64,000 nucleotides of DNA from Gammaproteobacteria bacterium (GTDB lineage Bacteria; Pseudomonadota; Gammaproteobacteria; Pseudomonadales; Azotimanducaceae). Below, piece after piece: positions 19,112 to 28,472 of this stretch. The translations under genes and the position numbers were made by a program. The stretch is from assembly GCA_018666555.1 (NCBI GenBank), contig JABIZD010000189.1, forward strand, positions 1 through 64,000, in the 5' to 3' direction. Every line of letters starts with the position of its first letter. Position 1 is the first letter of the stretch. The notes beneath the pieces were generated by a model, which had not been told where the DNA came from, did no database searches, and saw only the letters and a list, made by a program, of their open reading frames with translations.

Positions 19112-19876
19112 GTGGAATTGGATACCTTGGTCATTTTTCTCCTGATTGTCGCGATAGCCGCGGCAATTCAGACGATTACAGGTTTTGCACTCGGTCTGGT
19201 GCTCGTAGCTATGACCACGGCCGTCGATCTTGTCGAGATTCGCTATTCTGCTGCGGTGATCGCGCTTATTTCCATGAGCCACACGGTGCTGGCATTACGG
19301 CGTAGTTATCGGCAGGTACAACTTGAGATATTAAGGCCCTTGTTGATCGGGCTGCTTCCAAGTCTGCTAGCAGGTTACCTGTTACTCGAATTTCTCAGCC
19401 AGGACAGCGATATTATCCTGCGGTATATCCTCGGTGCCATGGTCATTGTTGCGGGTTCTATGATGATGGCCAGACCCATGGTTTCAGCGGTTCAGTCAAA
19501 GAGTTGGGTTTCATTATTAGTTGGTTTATTAGGAGGTATATTTGGTGGCTTGTACAGTGCAGCGGGTGCACCGATTGCCTATTATATGTATCGACAACCG
19601 CTGACCATAATATCGATCCGAGCAACTTTACTGGCCATTTTTTTCGTTTCCACTGGCGTCAGGACCGTGATCTCAGGCGTTGCAGGTCATTTGACCTTGG
19701 CAGTACTGGGAACGGCTGTGCTGTCGCTACCCGTCGTTATCATTACCACCTTGATAGTCGAGAGATTTTTACCCTCTATACCTGATCGATCAATCCGTAT
19801 ACTTGTCTTCGTGTTGTTGATCTTGATCGGGTTGTCGTTATTGGTTCATCCTGATTTTTACCCTAAAGGACCTTGA
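19112..19876 (+). CDS. TauE/SafE-family permease
   Basis: The 254-residue protein has about eight hydrophobic segments and the duplicated family pattern: near the N-terminus QTITGFALGLVLV and, in the second half, GLLGGIFGGLYSAAGAPIAYYM. The family exports sulfite or sulfoacetate, or moves other organic anions; the substrate here is unknown. The start is GTG 19112 with GGAAAA upstream. It is divergent from the SDR gene with only 51 bases between them. Confidence 0.85.
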   Translation: MELDTLVIFLLIVAIAAAIQTITGFALGLVLVAMTTAVDLVEIRYSAAVIALISMSHTVLALRRSYRQVQLEILRPLLIGLLPSLLAGYLLLEFLSQDSDIILRYILGAMVIVAGSMMMARPMVSAVQSKSWVSLLVGLLGGIFGGLYSAAGAPIAYYMYRQPLTIISIRATLLAIFFVSTGVRTVISGVAGHLTLAVLGTAVLSLPVVIITTLIVERFLPSIPDRSIRILVFVLLILIGLSLLVHPDFYPKGP

Positions 19877-20093
19877 TTGCTTGCAGAACTGATGCCGAGA
19901 GAAGATGTTTCACTATTCAACGGCAGGCTTGTGCTACAGCTGTTTAACATTCGCTGGTCTCTGGATATGCGACTGGTTTTAGTTTCTCTGGCAGGACTGG
20001 CTAATAGAAATAGGTCCTTTGGGAGAAAAGTATCAGGATTTTTGTCTCATAAGACTTATAATGCGGTTACCGTAGGAGTCTAAACCCAGTGCT

Positions 20094-21227
20094 ATGATCC
20101 AGGCAGAAAATTTACTGAAACCCTATAACGATGCTGACGTGGAGATGGTCCTCAGAAGGTTATCGGGGGATTTCGAATTCTTGACCATGTTATCAAAGTG
20201 GCGATTCAAGTGGCTGTATAGGATCTCAGCCGTCGGTTGCCGGTGCTTGGTCAGTTTTTATTTGAAGTATCGATTCCGGAGTATCCGGTCGATTGCAGAG
20301 TTTCAGCATATCATGGCGACCTTTGCAGCCGAACTGGTTGGCCATAGTACCGAGGATTTCAAAGTTGAAGGATTAGATCAGCTTGAGCCGGGTAGAGGCT
20401 ATCTTTTTCTCAGTAATCACAGGGATATTGCTTGTGACTCGATGTTGCTGAACTTCGCGCTTTACCTCAAGGGTCTACCAACTGTGCGCATTGCAGTCGG
20501 TGATAATCTGAATCAGATCCCTTTTGTTACCGATATCATGCGTTTAAACAAGAGTTTTTTTATCAGTCGAAATAGTGAAAGTCTGCGCCAGCAGTATGCA
20601 GACCTTGTCGAAGCGTCGACTTATATAAGAGAGTCGATCCGGGCGGGACAGTCAGTCTGGTTGGCTCAGAGCGAAGGTCGGGCGAAGGATGGTATTGATC
20701 AAACTGACATTTCCGTACTGAAAATGCTTCAGTTGAGCGATCGTAAAGGGTCGCTGCTGGACTCATTGATTTCTCTTAACATTGTACCCATGAGTCTTTC
20801 CTATGAATTTGATCCCTGCGATCAACTCAAAGCGCGAGAGTTAACGAAAATAGAGGATTCCGGATCCTATACTAAGCAACCTGGAGAGGATCTGATGAGT
20901 TTGGTACGGGGCCTCAGCGGGGCGAAAGGTCGAGTTATGCTGCGATTGGGACAGCCTTTGCGGAATGATTACCAGACCCTTGAACAGGTTGTCGAAGAGG
21001 TTGATCGACAGGTGCTTAGTAATGCCACGATAAGGCCCATTAACCTCTGGGCTTATGAGCAGTTATTCGGTCAGATATCTTCGAGCCATGCTAGTGAAGC
21101 GGCAATTATTGACGAAGATCAGCGGTCTTTGTTTGAGGCAAGGCAGGCTGTTTGCCCGCAACCCTGGCAGCAGGCATGGCTAAGAATTTATGCAAACCCC
21201 GTCGTTTCAAGTCAGAAATATCAGTAG
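20094..21227 (+). CDS. PlsC-type acyltransferase (1-acylglycerol-3-phosphate acyltransferase family)
   Basis: The 377-residue protein has the acyltransferase block HRDIACDS (an H-x4-D motif near residue 107), the substrate-binding region FFISRN and the EGR motif in AQSEGRAKDG. It is longer than PlsC and lacks an N-terminal membrane anchor of usual type, resembling the uncharacterised glycerol acyltransferase group found in marine Gammaproteobacteria. It should transfer acyl chains to a lipid or alcohol at the membrane. Its end overlaps the end of srkA by seven bases. Confidence 0.85.
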   Translation: MIQAENLLKPYNDADVEMVLRRLSGDFEFLTMLSKWRFKWLYRISAVGCRCLVSFYLKYRFRSIRSIAEFQHIMATFAAELVGHSTEDFKVEGLDQLEPGRGYLFLSNHRDIACDSMLLNFALYLKGLPTVRIAVGDNLNQIPFVTDIMRLNKSFFISRNSESLRQQYADLVEASTYIRESIRAGQSVWLAQSEGRAKDGIDQTDISVLKMLQLSDRKGSLLDSLISLNIVPMSLSYEFDPCDQLKARELTKIEDSGSYTKQPGEDLMSLVRGLSGAKGRVMLRLGQPLRNDYQTLEQVVEEVDRQVLSNATIRPINLWAYEQLFGQISSSHASEAAIIDEDQRSLFEARQAVCPQPWQQAWLRIYANPVVSSQKYQ

Positions 21228-22201
21228 ATTAGCCGCAGCGGCTGCTCGTGGATTGCGGCGCACTGTTCTCTCAGTTCAAGGATGTGAGTTGACCAGAATT
21301 TTTCGTTTTCAAAGAACGGGAAGGCGCGTTTGAATGCTGGTTCTTGCCATCTTCTGGCTATCCAGGCTGCGTGATGCATTAGTCGCAGAGCTCGTAAGCC
21401 CTCAATTAGTCGCAGTTCAACCGGGTTGAAATCTCTGAATTCTCTGTATCCCTTCAAGATGTACTCCAACTGTTGTTCCTGGACAGCCTGGCTACCGGAT
21501 AGCATCATCCATAGATCCTGGATGGCCGGGCCTGTTCTGGCATCATCAAAATCGACAAAATGAGGTAATTCGTCCCGCCAGAGTACATTGCCCATATGAC
21601 AGTCACCGTGTAGGCGCAAGCTGACAAAGGATGAGTCGGAATAAATTTTTGTTATATCAGTGAGTAACATTTCAGAAACTGTTGAATATGCAGGGATGAG
21701 TCCGTCTGGAATAAAGTGATTGTCAAGAAGGAATGTCCTGGCTGATTGTCCGAATTCATCAATTGATAGAGTAGGTCGATGCTTAAAGACAGCGCTGGCA
21801 CCAATATTATGGATTAGAGCGATGTGTCTTCCCAATATCGTCAGGCAGTCTAGGTCGTCGATGGCGGGAGCGCGACCACCTCGGCGCTGATACAAGGAAA
21901 ACCTGAATTCGTCAAACGAAAATAAAGTCTGCTTAGAAATTTGCAGTGGTGGCACGACTGAAACATCGCTCTCGGCAAGTTGCAGGGTGAATTCATGCTC
22001 TTCCCTGATCATGTGATCGGTCCAGCGATTGGCCCGGTAGAATTTAGCGATGATAGGCTCAGCATCTTCCAGGCCAATTTGAAATACCCTGTTTTCGTAA
22101 CTGTTTAATTCCAGAATCCGGGCGTCACACTGATAACCAAGGCTTTCTATCGCGTCCATAATGAGGTCGGGAGACAGACGTGCGAATAGTTCACTTTTCA
22201 T
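21221..22201 (-). CDS. srkA: Stress response kinase A (YihE/RdoA family)
   Basis: SrkA is a cytoplasmic Ser/Thr kinase of the aminoglycoside-phosphotransferase fold that limits stress-induced cell death in E. coli. The 326-residue product shows ELNSYENRVFQIG and the ATP Lys in IIAKFYRANRW, the catalytic-loop HGDCHMGNVLW near residue 198, and FVDFDDARTGPAIQDLWMML. These match YihE closely. It is the last gene of the minus-strand run that includes modABC, four bases after modC. Confidence 0.93.
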   Translation of the reverse strand: MKSELFARLSPDLIMDAIESLGYQCDARILELNSYENRVFQIGLEDAEPIIAKFYRANRWTDHMIREEHEFTLQLAESDVSVVPPLQISKQTLFSFDEFRFSLYQRRGGRAPAIDDLDCLTILGRHIALIHNIGASAVFKHRPTLSIDEFGQSARTFLLDNHFIPDGLIPAYSTVSEMLLTDITKIYSDSSFVSLRLHGDCHMGNVLWRDELPHFVDFDDARTGPAIQDLWMMLSGSQAVQEQQLEYILKGYREFRDFNPVELRLIEGLRALRLMHHAAWIARRWQEPAFKRAFPFFENEKFWSTHILELREQCAAIHEQPLRLIY

Positions 22202-22205
22202 TGGG

Positions 22206-23279
22206 CTACCTCGTCAGCGCAGTGGCTTTGATCTGCGCAAAAAGTTGTTGACCTTTTCTGATCTGCATTGCATCGGCAGATTTTCGCGTGATCCTGGCCA
22301 GCAGGTTTTGCTGACCACAATGTAAACGGACCAGGGTTGTCCTATCCTCAGTGAGGAAATCATCTACCGTCGCCTCTAAAATGTTAAGAATACTGGATGC
22401 TTCGGGACGTTCAGAAACCAGGCTGGTGTCTCGGGCTGAAATGATGAGTCGAACCGTTTCTCCAGGTGATCGCTCGAGTTGATTAACGAATAGGTCATTT
22501 TGCTCAAATTTCAATTGGGTTAGGCCATATTCGCTGTCCTGCCTGATCACTTTGCAGTAGATGACGGCGGCAGCACTGTCCCCATTATACAGGCCAAGTT
22601 CGAAGGAGGTGCTCATGGTAGCTATATCACCCTTGTGGGTAATGCGTCCTGAGTCGATGTATTGAACCTCATCAGCAATCTGGGTTATTTCATCCCATTG
22701 GTGGCTTACATAAAGAATGGGTATCTGAAACTCCTCTTTTAAGATTTTCAGGCAGTTCAGAATTCTCTGTTTTGCAGGATAGTCCAGGGAAGCAAGAGGC
22801 TCGTCCATAAGAATAATCTTAGGAGCATTGATTATAACTCGTGCGATAGCTGCGCGCTGGGACTCTCCACCTGAGAGCAGTGAAACTTTCTGGTTGAGAA
22901 GAGGCCCAAGTTCGAACCAGGCAATGATATTTTCAAGGGAGATCGAGCTTGGGCTATGTTGTCGTTTTAGGGCGAATAGCAGATTATCTTGAACGCTTAA
23001 GTGGGGAAAAAGGTGTTGGTCTTGGAAAACCACACCAATGGCCCTTTTTTCCGGAAGCAGGAACTGATCTTGGTTCTGCCAGATATGTTCGTCGACTGTG
23101 ATATTAATTTTGTCGGTATGATTACCGTGCTCCAGGCCTGCGAGAATGCGTAGCAGGGTTGATTTCCCGGCCCCGGATTGCCCATATATAGCGGTTACAC
23201 CTGGGTGGCCAATTTTTAGTTGCGTATTCAGACTGAATCCACTTGGGCGGGTAAATTCAATTTGTGCCTGGATGTTCAA
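22206..23279 (-). CDS. modC: Molybdate ABC transporter ATP-binding protein
   Basis: ModC powers molybdate uptake with ModB. The 357-residue protein has Walker A GQSGAGKST near residue 34, signature LSGGESQRAAIARV, Walker B ILMDEPLASLD and a C-terminal Mop/TOBE domain (from about residue 290) that binds oxyanion. The start is TTG 23279, sharing TTGA with the modB stop; the rare start codon may lower output relative to coupling alone. Confidence 0.94.
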   Translation of the reverse strand: MNIQAQIEFTRPSGFSLNTQLKIGHPGVTAIYGQSGAGKSTLLRILAGLEHGNHTDKINITVDEHIWQNQDQFLLPEKRAIGVVFQDQHLFPHLSVQDNLLFALKRQHSPSSISLENIIAWFELGPLLNQKVSLLSGGESQRAAIARVIINAPKIILMDEPLASLDYPAKQRILNCLKILKEEFQIPILYVSHQWDEITQIADEVQYIDSGRITHKGDIATMSTSFELGLYNGDSAAAVIYCKVIRQDSEYGLTQLKFEQNDLFVNQLERSPGETVRLIISARDTSLVSERPEASSILNILEATVDDFLTEDRTTLVRLHCGQQNLLARITRKSADAMQIRKGQQLFAQIKATALTR

Positions 23280-23971
23280 TTTTTTCTGGCTCCGGCAGAA
23301 ACCATGGTTAAAGAGCCTTTATTAATGATGTGAATTAGAATCAAGGTACAGAAGGAAAACAGCATTAAACCCCCGGCCAAGAAGTGAGCGCTCGCGTATT
23401 GGAGTGTTTCTACATGATCATACAGGGCAATGGAAAGGACCCTGGTCTCGCCAGGAATATTTCCGCCGATCATAAGAACGATACCGAATTCTCCGACGGT
23501 ATGAGCGAAAGTCAGGGTGGTAGCGATCAAAAAACCTCGAGTGGATAAAGGCACAACCAGGTTGAAGAAGCGGTCTGATGGACCGGCTCCTAAAGTGGTG
23601 GCAGCTTCAATGAGGTTTTGGTCTATATTGCTGAACTCAACCTGGAGGGGCTGGATATAAAAAGGCAGTGAATAAATGATTGATCCAATCAATAGGCCTG
23701 TGAACGAGAATGCCAGTGTGTCCCCTGTCACTTGTAACCAGAAAGATCCGAGTGGCTGGTCCGGTGAGAATAAAATCAGTAAATAGAAACCGATTACCGT
23801 CGGTGGTAGAACCAGTGGTAGTGAGATCAGCGGTGACACGAGTACCGAAAGCCATGATTGGCTTCTCGCCACCCACCAGGCAATGGGGGTACCGATTATC
23901 ATCAGGATCAGGGTGGTTGCGCCTGCTAGTTGTAAAGTAACCAGGACTGCATTGATATCAGTTGCTGTCAT
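23276..23971 (-). CDS. modB: Molybdate ABC transporter permease
   Basis: The 231-residue inner-membrane protein has five or six membrane segments and the EAA loop EAATTLGAGPSDRFFNLVVP that contacts ModC, followed by GEFGIVLMIGGNIPGETR, characteristic of ModB. I chose ATG 23971, giving standard length and a 14-base overlap with modA; an in-frame GTG at 24019 would add 16 residues without similarity. Confidence 0.93.
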   Translation of the reverse strand: MTATDINAVLVTLQLAGATTLILMIIGTPIAWWVARSQSWLSVLVSPLISLPLVLPPTVIGFYLLILFSPDQPLGSFWLQVTGDTLAFSFTGLLIGSIIYSLPFYIQPLQVEFSNIDQNLIEAATTLGAGPSDRFFNLVVPLSTRGFLIATTLTFAHTVGEFGIVLMIGGNIPGETRVLSIALYDHVETLQYASAHFLAGGLMLFSFCTLILIHIINKGSLTMVSAGARKN

Positions 23972-24704
23972 GTGAGCCAAGCTGCCCTGTTGCGTAGCCG
24001 TGTTCGTGGATAATTTCACGGCCTGCTCTGGAATTCATGAAGGCTATCAGGCGCTGGCTACCAGAGGTATCCTTGATCACAATAAGACTCTGCTGTATCT
24101 CATCGTAAAGCTTGGGTTCAGGGATCCAGTACTTTTCGGTGCTGATGCCAGCATCGAGCAATTGAGCGAGCGAGACAAATCCAAGCGAGGAGTTTCCGGT
24201 GAGGATAAAATTGAAGGTTTGGGCTACATTGTTACCGAGTACGGGTTGCGGTTGATGGGAAAATAAGCCTGTCTTAAGTACCTGGGTTGCCGCTCGTCCA
24301 TACGGTGCGAAATTAGGATTAGCCTGCGCCAGCTTTCCGCGGAACTGGTTAAATAGGTCGTCCCACGGCTTTGTCCTTTTTGGTGCCCACAGCGCCAGAC
24401 GACCTCGGGCATAGACCCAGAGGCTCTCAGGCACACCGATGTTGTGGTCGAGTAAAGCGAGCGGTCGTTCAGTGTCGGCAGAAAGAAACAGGTCAAAGGG
24501 GGCACCATTGATGATCTGCGCATAGATTAGCCCGGAAGAACCAGCACTGATTTGATATTGTTCGGGCAATGTTGCTGGAATTTGCTGGATCAAGGCTTCT
24601 AGTGTGGATTGAAAGTTCGCGGCCACGGCAATACGTGTTTTGCCGTCAGCAATGCTTGGATTGCAGCTTAGTAATATTACGATGAGTAGACTGGAATGCC
24701 GCAA
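23958..24704 (-). CDS. modA: Molybdate-binding periplasmic protein
   Basis: The 248-residue protein has a signal peptide (cleavage near PSIADG), then AVAANFQSTLEAL, SAGSSGLIYAQI and APFDLFLSADTERP, the oxyanion-binding hallmarks of ModA. The only plausible start is TTG 24704, three bases after the nudC stop, so translation likely follows on from nudC. The transporter would supply molybdenum-cofactor enzymes; no moa genes lie in the window. Confidence 0.93.
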   Translation of the reverse strand: MRHSSLLIVILLSCNPSIADGKTRIAVAANFQSTLEALIQQIPATLPEQYQISAGSSGLIYAQIINGAPFDLFLSADTERPLALLDHNIGVPESLWVYARGRLALWAPKRTKPWDDLFNQFRGKLAQANPNFAPYGRAATQVLKTGLFSHQPQPVLGNNVAQTFNFILTGNSSLGFVSLAQLLDAGISTEKYWIPEPKLYDEIQQSLIVIKDTSGSQRLIAFMNSRAGREIIHEHGYATGQLGSHDSN

Positions 24705-24707
24705 AGG

Positions 24708-25559
24708 CTATATCTGCCCTAGTTCTGCGCGTCGGATAAAATCGTTGATAAGCCAGCCGGAAATTGAAATCGACGCGGGTTTGTTCGGTAGATTATTATA
24801 ATGGAACCATTGTGCATCACTGAGTTCTTCTTCCTGAATATCGATTTCACCACTGTCGTACTCAGCATGAAACCCTAGCATGAGTGAATTTGGGAATGGC
24901 CATGACTGGCTGCCAAAATAGCGAAGATTCTTTACTTTTAGTCCGACTTCTTCGAAAACTTCACGATGCACAGTTTCTTCGATAGACTCACCTGGCTCGA
25001 CAAATCCAGCGAGGGTGCTATAAAACTTTGCCCTGGCCTGGGCATTTTGAGCCAATAGTATATCGTTACCCTTGTTAATACAGACGATGATGGAAGGTGA
25101 TAGCCTTGGATAAAACATAAGTCCACAGTGACTGCATTTGGTAGACCGGTCGTTTTGTCCCGACTCGGTAGCACGTCCACATTGACCACAATGCTGATGG
25201 TGGTTGTACCAATCGACAATTTGTTTTGCTCGACCAAGCAGATAAAAGACGTTCATGTCTGCCTTGCCAAGGAAAGACCACAGCGTATCGAAAAAGTAAC
25301 CCTCAGGTTCGTCGGCATTTTTGTCAATTTCAACCGTGAATAAAGGTGCGTCCTGAATCATTCCCAGATAGTGCTGGGCATTTGCCTGAAGGCCACTCCA
25401 GCGCCACTCATCCTGGTCTAGAGGTTGCCAGGTCGGTAGATTGTCATGTGAAAGGACCTCGTCATCAGATATAACAATATAAAACGCGGATTGGTAATTT
25501 TCAGGTGCTGCGATGCCTGGTTCGAAGTGGTCTTGTAAGTTGATATCCTGCCAGTTCAT
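24708..25559 (-). CDS. nudC: NAD-capped RNA hydrolase / NADH pyrophosphatase
   Basis: NudC cleaves NAD(H) to NMN(H) and AMP and removes NAD caps from RNA. The 283-residue protein has the four-Cys zinc ribbon (CGQCGRATES, then CSHCG) and the Nudix box GFVEPGESIEETVHREVFEE near residue 190, followed by the NudC signature SQSWPFPNSLM. All key Glu residues are present. modA follows directly. Confidence 0.95.
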   Translation of the reverse strand: MNWQDINLQDHFEPGIAAPENYQSAFYIVISDDEVLSHDNLPTWQPLDQDEWRWSGLQANAQHYLGMIQDAPLFTVEIDKNADEPEGYFFDTLWSFLGKADMNVFYLLGRAKQIVDWYNHHQHCGQCGRATESGQNDRSTKCSHCGLMFYPRLSPSIIVCINKGNDILLAQNAQARAKFYSTLAGFVEPGESIEETVHREVFEEVGLKVKNLRYFGSQSWPFPNSLMLGFHAEYDSGEIDIQEEELSDAQWFHYNNLPNKPASISISGWLINDFIRRAELGQI

Positions 25560-25611
25560 AAATCAATCCTTTTTCCTGCAGCCCCACTTTAGCATAGCCT
25601 TGGACGGGGAA

Positions 25612-26319
25612 TCACGGTAACGGTGCGCGTGCTAGGCACAAAATGGTAATTTTTTCAGCACCGGCTTTTTTCAGTGCACGGCTCAACGAATTTGTGGTTG
25701 CCATTGAAGTGACAACATCGTCAACGACACCAATGTGCAAATGATCGAGTCGGATATTCGCCTCAAAGGCATTACCCACATTTTTTCGGCGATCAACTAA
25801 GTTAAGGGATTTTTGTTGTTGGGTCTGACGAGTTCTTTTGCAGGCGCGGTTAATCACCGGAATTGCCAGTCGCCGGCCTAAATCAGTGCTAATCAGATCT
25901 GACTGATTAAAACCTCTTAATCGCCTTGTGATCCAATGAATAGGTACTGGTATGAGCCTATCCGGCAGTGATGGGTGACCCTTCAGGCGATCGGCGAACA
26001 AGTGGGCGAGAACCTTACCGTAGATTAATTTCTCGTTATTCTTGAATGATAAAATCAGTTTATCGACGGGGAACTGGTAATCGAAGGCGCACAGGCAGTG
26101 ATCAAAATAGAGCTTTTGTGTCAGGCAATGACCGCAATGGGTTGTGTTGTTCGGTAACGATAAACCGCAGCGTAGACAACCCGATTGATGCCAGGGTAGG
26201 TCTATCTGGCAGGGTGCGCAGATATCAGTTGGTCCCAGGCAGGGTTGTCCGCAGAGAATGCAGGGCCTGTTCAGTAGTTCATCGCTGACCTTTTGTAGTA
26301 TTGATAGGGGGGCGCTCAT
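25612..26319 (-). CDS. ComF-family phosphoribosyltransferase-like protein
   Basis: From ATG 26319 the protein has 235 residues. An N-terminal zinc-finger region has CILCGQPC, CAPC and CLRCG, then CGHC, followed by a PRTase-type domain with LIPVPIHWITRRLRGFNQSDLI and the degenerate PRPP loop VGVVDDVVTSMAT-like (GVVDDVVTSM). The family is linked to DNA uptake or use in competent bacteria. An earlier in-frame ATG at 26415 would overlap the upstream gene and adds no recognisable sequence. Confidence 0.88.
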   Translation of the reverse strand: MSAPLSILQKVSDELLNRPCILCGQPCLGPTDICAPCQIDLPWHQSGCLRCGLSLPNNTTHCGHCLTQKLYFDHCLCAFDYQFPVDKLILSFKNNEKLIYGKVLAHLFADRLKGHPSLPDRLIPVPIHWITRRLRGFNQSDLISTDLGRRLAIPVINRACKRTRQTQQQKSLNLVDRRKNVGNAFEANIRLDHLHIGVVDDVVTSMATTNSLSRALKKAGAEKITILCLARAPLP

Positions 26320-26386
26320 GCACAGCAGGATATAGCCAAGGCTAGGGAATCGGTTTGAGATTCTCTTGTAATGAATGCCAGTCCTG

Positions 26387-26986
26387 TCAGTTTCTACATT
26401 CAGAAAATGCTTCACCCGGTTGGCAAATCGTGTTTTTCTTAAGGAAAGTGGTCCAATATTTAATGAGATCCCCGTGTTTTAGTTCATCGTCCTGGGCGTA
26501 AGAGGGTAGCTTCAGTTTTATTTTAATGAAAAACCAATCTGGGCTGGCCCAGATGGCTTTGCTTAATTGAATCAGGCCTTGATGGTCAGTTTTTGTTTTT
26601 CTGCAGGTGATCAGCGTAACCGCTGAATCGACGCCGTTTTCCTGGCCAGAGAATATCATTGTCCGGGAAAAGGAGTAGCAGTTATCCTCCACGCCTTGAT
26701 CCACTTGTTCCAGAACCTGTGCTGGCGTAAAACTGATGGCTGCTCTGGTTCGTTCAAAAATTAATTTACTTTGCCAGTTCAGGTGATTCTGCTCCGCGGG
26801 TAGAAGCTCGAGTAAATCAAAGCCTTCGCTTTGGAATCGGTGACGAGTGATCCAACCCTCAGGTATATGGGCGGTCAAATGTCCCAGCTTGTTCACTGGC
26901 AAGTCAGTGTCTGAGGTGGCCCAAGACAGTGGAGTTGCCATCAATACAGCTGCATGAACCAGGATTAACCATGAGCGCAGTCTCAT
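26387..26986 (-). CDS. Secreted protein of unknown function
   Basis: I do not recognise this 199-residue protein. It has a signal peptide (hydrophobic stretch about residues 5-22, cleavage near SWATS) and a single mature domain with two or three Cys pairs (Cys102, Cys128, Cys188, Cys197). LGHLTAHIPEGW near the N-terminus resembles the start of many periplasmic beta-sheet domains. It overlaps the TerB-like gene by four bases and precedes comF. Confidence 0.65.
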   Translation of the reverse strand: MRLRSWLILVHAAVLMATPLSWATSDTDLPVNKLGHLTAHIPEGWITRHRFQSEGFDLLELLPAEQNHLNWQSKLIFERTRAAISFTPAQVLEQVDQGVEDNCYSFSRTMIFSGQENGVDSAVTLITCRKTKTDHQGLIQLSKAIWASPDWFFIKIKLKLPSYAQDDELKHGDLIKYWTTFLKKNTICQPGEAFSECRN

Positions 26987-27372
26987 AAAAAGTTCGTTGC
27001 TTCCTCATGTAAAGCAACCAGTCTGCGAACCCAGTTGTTTATTCTGGTGAAGAGTTCATCGTCGATATCAAATACCTTGCAAAGTTCATGCAGGTAGCTT
27101 TTTTCTTCTATCTCGAATGCGCCATCTGCATAGCCAAGATGAGTCAATGCGATGGCGACCACGATTCTTGACCGTTGGGTTGGGAATTTTAATTCAAGGT
27201 TTTTCACCTCGAGATAATGTGGCTCAAAATCTTCTGGCAGGACCATTTCCCTGCGCATATCAGCCATTAACAGTTCTTCTCCAGCAGAAAACTCACCATC
27301 GGATACGACCACGCTATAGGCTAAATGGTAAAGTAGTTCCCTTTGGTCTTCATCGAGGAGAGATAAAAACAT
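26983..27372 (-). CDS. TerB-like protein
   Basis: The 129-residue helical protein shows the TerB-fold pattern VVVSDGEFSAGEELLMADMRRE and, in the second half, HLGYADGAFEIEEKSYL. These two acidic DGxxxxxE segments are the usual metal-binding sites of TerB/DjlA-type domains. The family name comes from tellurite resistance, but lone TerB-domain proteins have varied or unknown roles. Confidence 0.75.
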   Translation of the reverse strand: MFLSLLDEDQRELLYHLAYSVVVSDGEFSAGEELLMADMRREMVLPEDFEPHYLEVKNLELKFPTQRSRIVVAIALTHLGYADGAFEIEEKSYLHELCKVFDIDDELFTRINNWVRRLVALHEEATNFL

Positions 27373-27390
27373 GATATCAGTCCGTGTCTG

Positions 27391-28461
27391 CTAGGTTTCT
27401 GGTTGCGCTAAGACGATATCGTAATTCAATATTGCTTCATCACGGAGGCTGGTGATCTTCACTTTATCGCCCGGCTGGTGCTGCTCCAGGAGAGACAGCA
27501 TACCATCTTCATTTGTTACAGGTTCACCGTCAATGGCGATAATGACATCGCCCAGGTGTATTTTACCACGGCGGTCTTCGCGTACCCCTACCATCCCGGC
27601 CTGCTCGGCTGGATAACCTTGCTTAACCGAAAATACCACAACTCCCTTAATGTTCAGGCGCCGGCTCCACGAATCGGACATCGTCTCTATGCCAAGTACC
27701 GGCCTGTAAAGCCTGCCATACTTTAATAACTGAGGAATGAGTTCTTTCAGGGTGGACACCGGGATGGCGAAGCCGATTCCTGCGCTGGCACCAGATGGGC
27801 TGACAATAGAAGTATTAACGCCGATCAACTCGCCCTTAGAGTTAAGCAGAGGACCTCCTGAGTTTCCAGGGTTAATCGCGGCATCCGTTTGAATAACATT
27901 TTTAATGGTTCTATTGCTGAGAGACTTAATTTCCCTGTTTAGTGCGCTGACGACACCGACGGTCAATGAGGTGTCCAGCGCAAAGGGATTGCCTATAGCC
28001 ATGACTTTCCTGCCTACGGCAAGTGCATTTGAGTCTCCGAGAGGGAGGCCTTGCAGCGCTTCATCAGGCACATCGATCTTCAACAAGGCGATGTCTTTTT
28101 CAGCGGAAAGGCCGATTACTTTTGCCTCATGACTCTTTCCAGACTGTAGCGTAATGGTGATCTTATTCGCGCCATAAACGACGTGAAAATTAGTGACAAT
28201 TAATCCGGTTTGATCCCAGATAAAACCGGTCCCGGATCCTCGCGGAATCTCCATCACATTCAGTGAGAAGCGTTGGCGCCTGAGTTGGGTATTGGTGACA
28301 AAGACAACGGAAGGGCTAGCTGCCTGGAAGACGGCGATGTTGTTTTGTTCGTCACTGGTGAGAAAGTCGGTTACCGCGACTGCCTTATCTTGCGTAATGC
28401 TCGCGAACAGGATGACTGTAATAGCGCCAGCGATAAAGGACGTAGGCCATGACCATTTCAT
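27391..28461 (-). CDS. Periplasmic HtrA/DegS-type serine protease
   Basis: From ATG 28461 (GAGG eight bases upstream) the protein has 356 residues: one N-terminal membrane segment, a trypsin-like domain and a single C-terminal PDZ domain. The triad is His93 (VTNFHVV), Asp123 (AEKDIALL) and Ser201 (NPGNSGGPL). The single PDZ and uncleaved anchor resemble DegS, which triggers sigma-E release; no rseA-like substrate gene is adjacent, so a role as a general anchored protease is equally possible. Its start lies inside the tolC stop region. Confidence 0.88.
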   Translation of the reverse strand: MKWSWPTSFIAGAITVILFASITQDKAVAVTDFLTSDEQNNIAVFQAASPSVVFVTNTQLRRQRFSLNVMEIPRGSGTGFIWDQTGLIVTNFHVVYGANKITITLQSGKSHEAKVIGLSAEKDIALLKIDVPDEALQGLPLGDSNALAVGRKVMAIGNPFALDTSLTVGVVSALNREIKSLSNRTIKNVIQTDAAINPGNSGGPLLNSKGELIGVNTSIVSPSGASAGIGFAIPVSTLKELIPQLLKYGRLYRPVLGIETMSDSWSRRLNIKGVVVFSVKQGYPAEQAGMVGVREDRRGKIHLGDVIIAIDGEPVTNEDGMLSLLEQHQPGDKVKITSLRDEAILNYDIVLAQPET

Positions 28462-28472
28462 TTTTTTGATCC

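Noticed and set aside
18272-19282. Longer SDR reading frame beginning at 19282
   Set aside because: The extra 74 residues overlap the divergent permease gene and have no SDR similarity; the Rossmann fold begins right after ATG 19060.
19877-20083. 68-residue open frame after the TauE-like gene
   Set aside because: It starts with TTG directly after the stop, shows no recognisable motif, and has no clear ribosome site; probably chance.
27391-28461. DegS proper with adjacent sigma-E regulon
   Set aside because: Domain layout fits, but there is no rseA/rseB/rpoE neighbour, so only the family was called.
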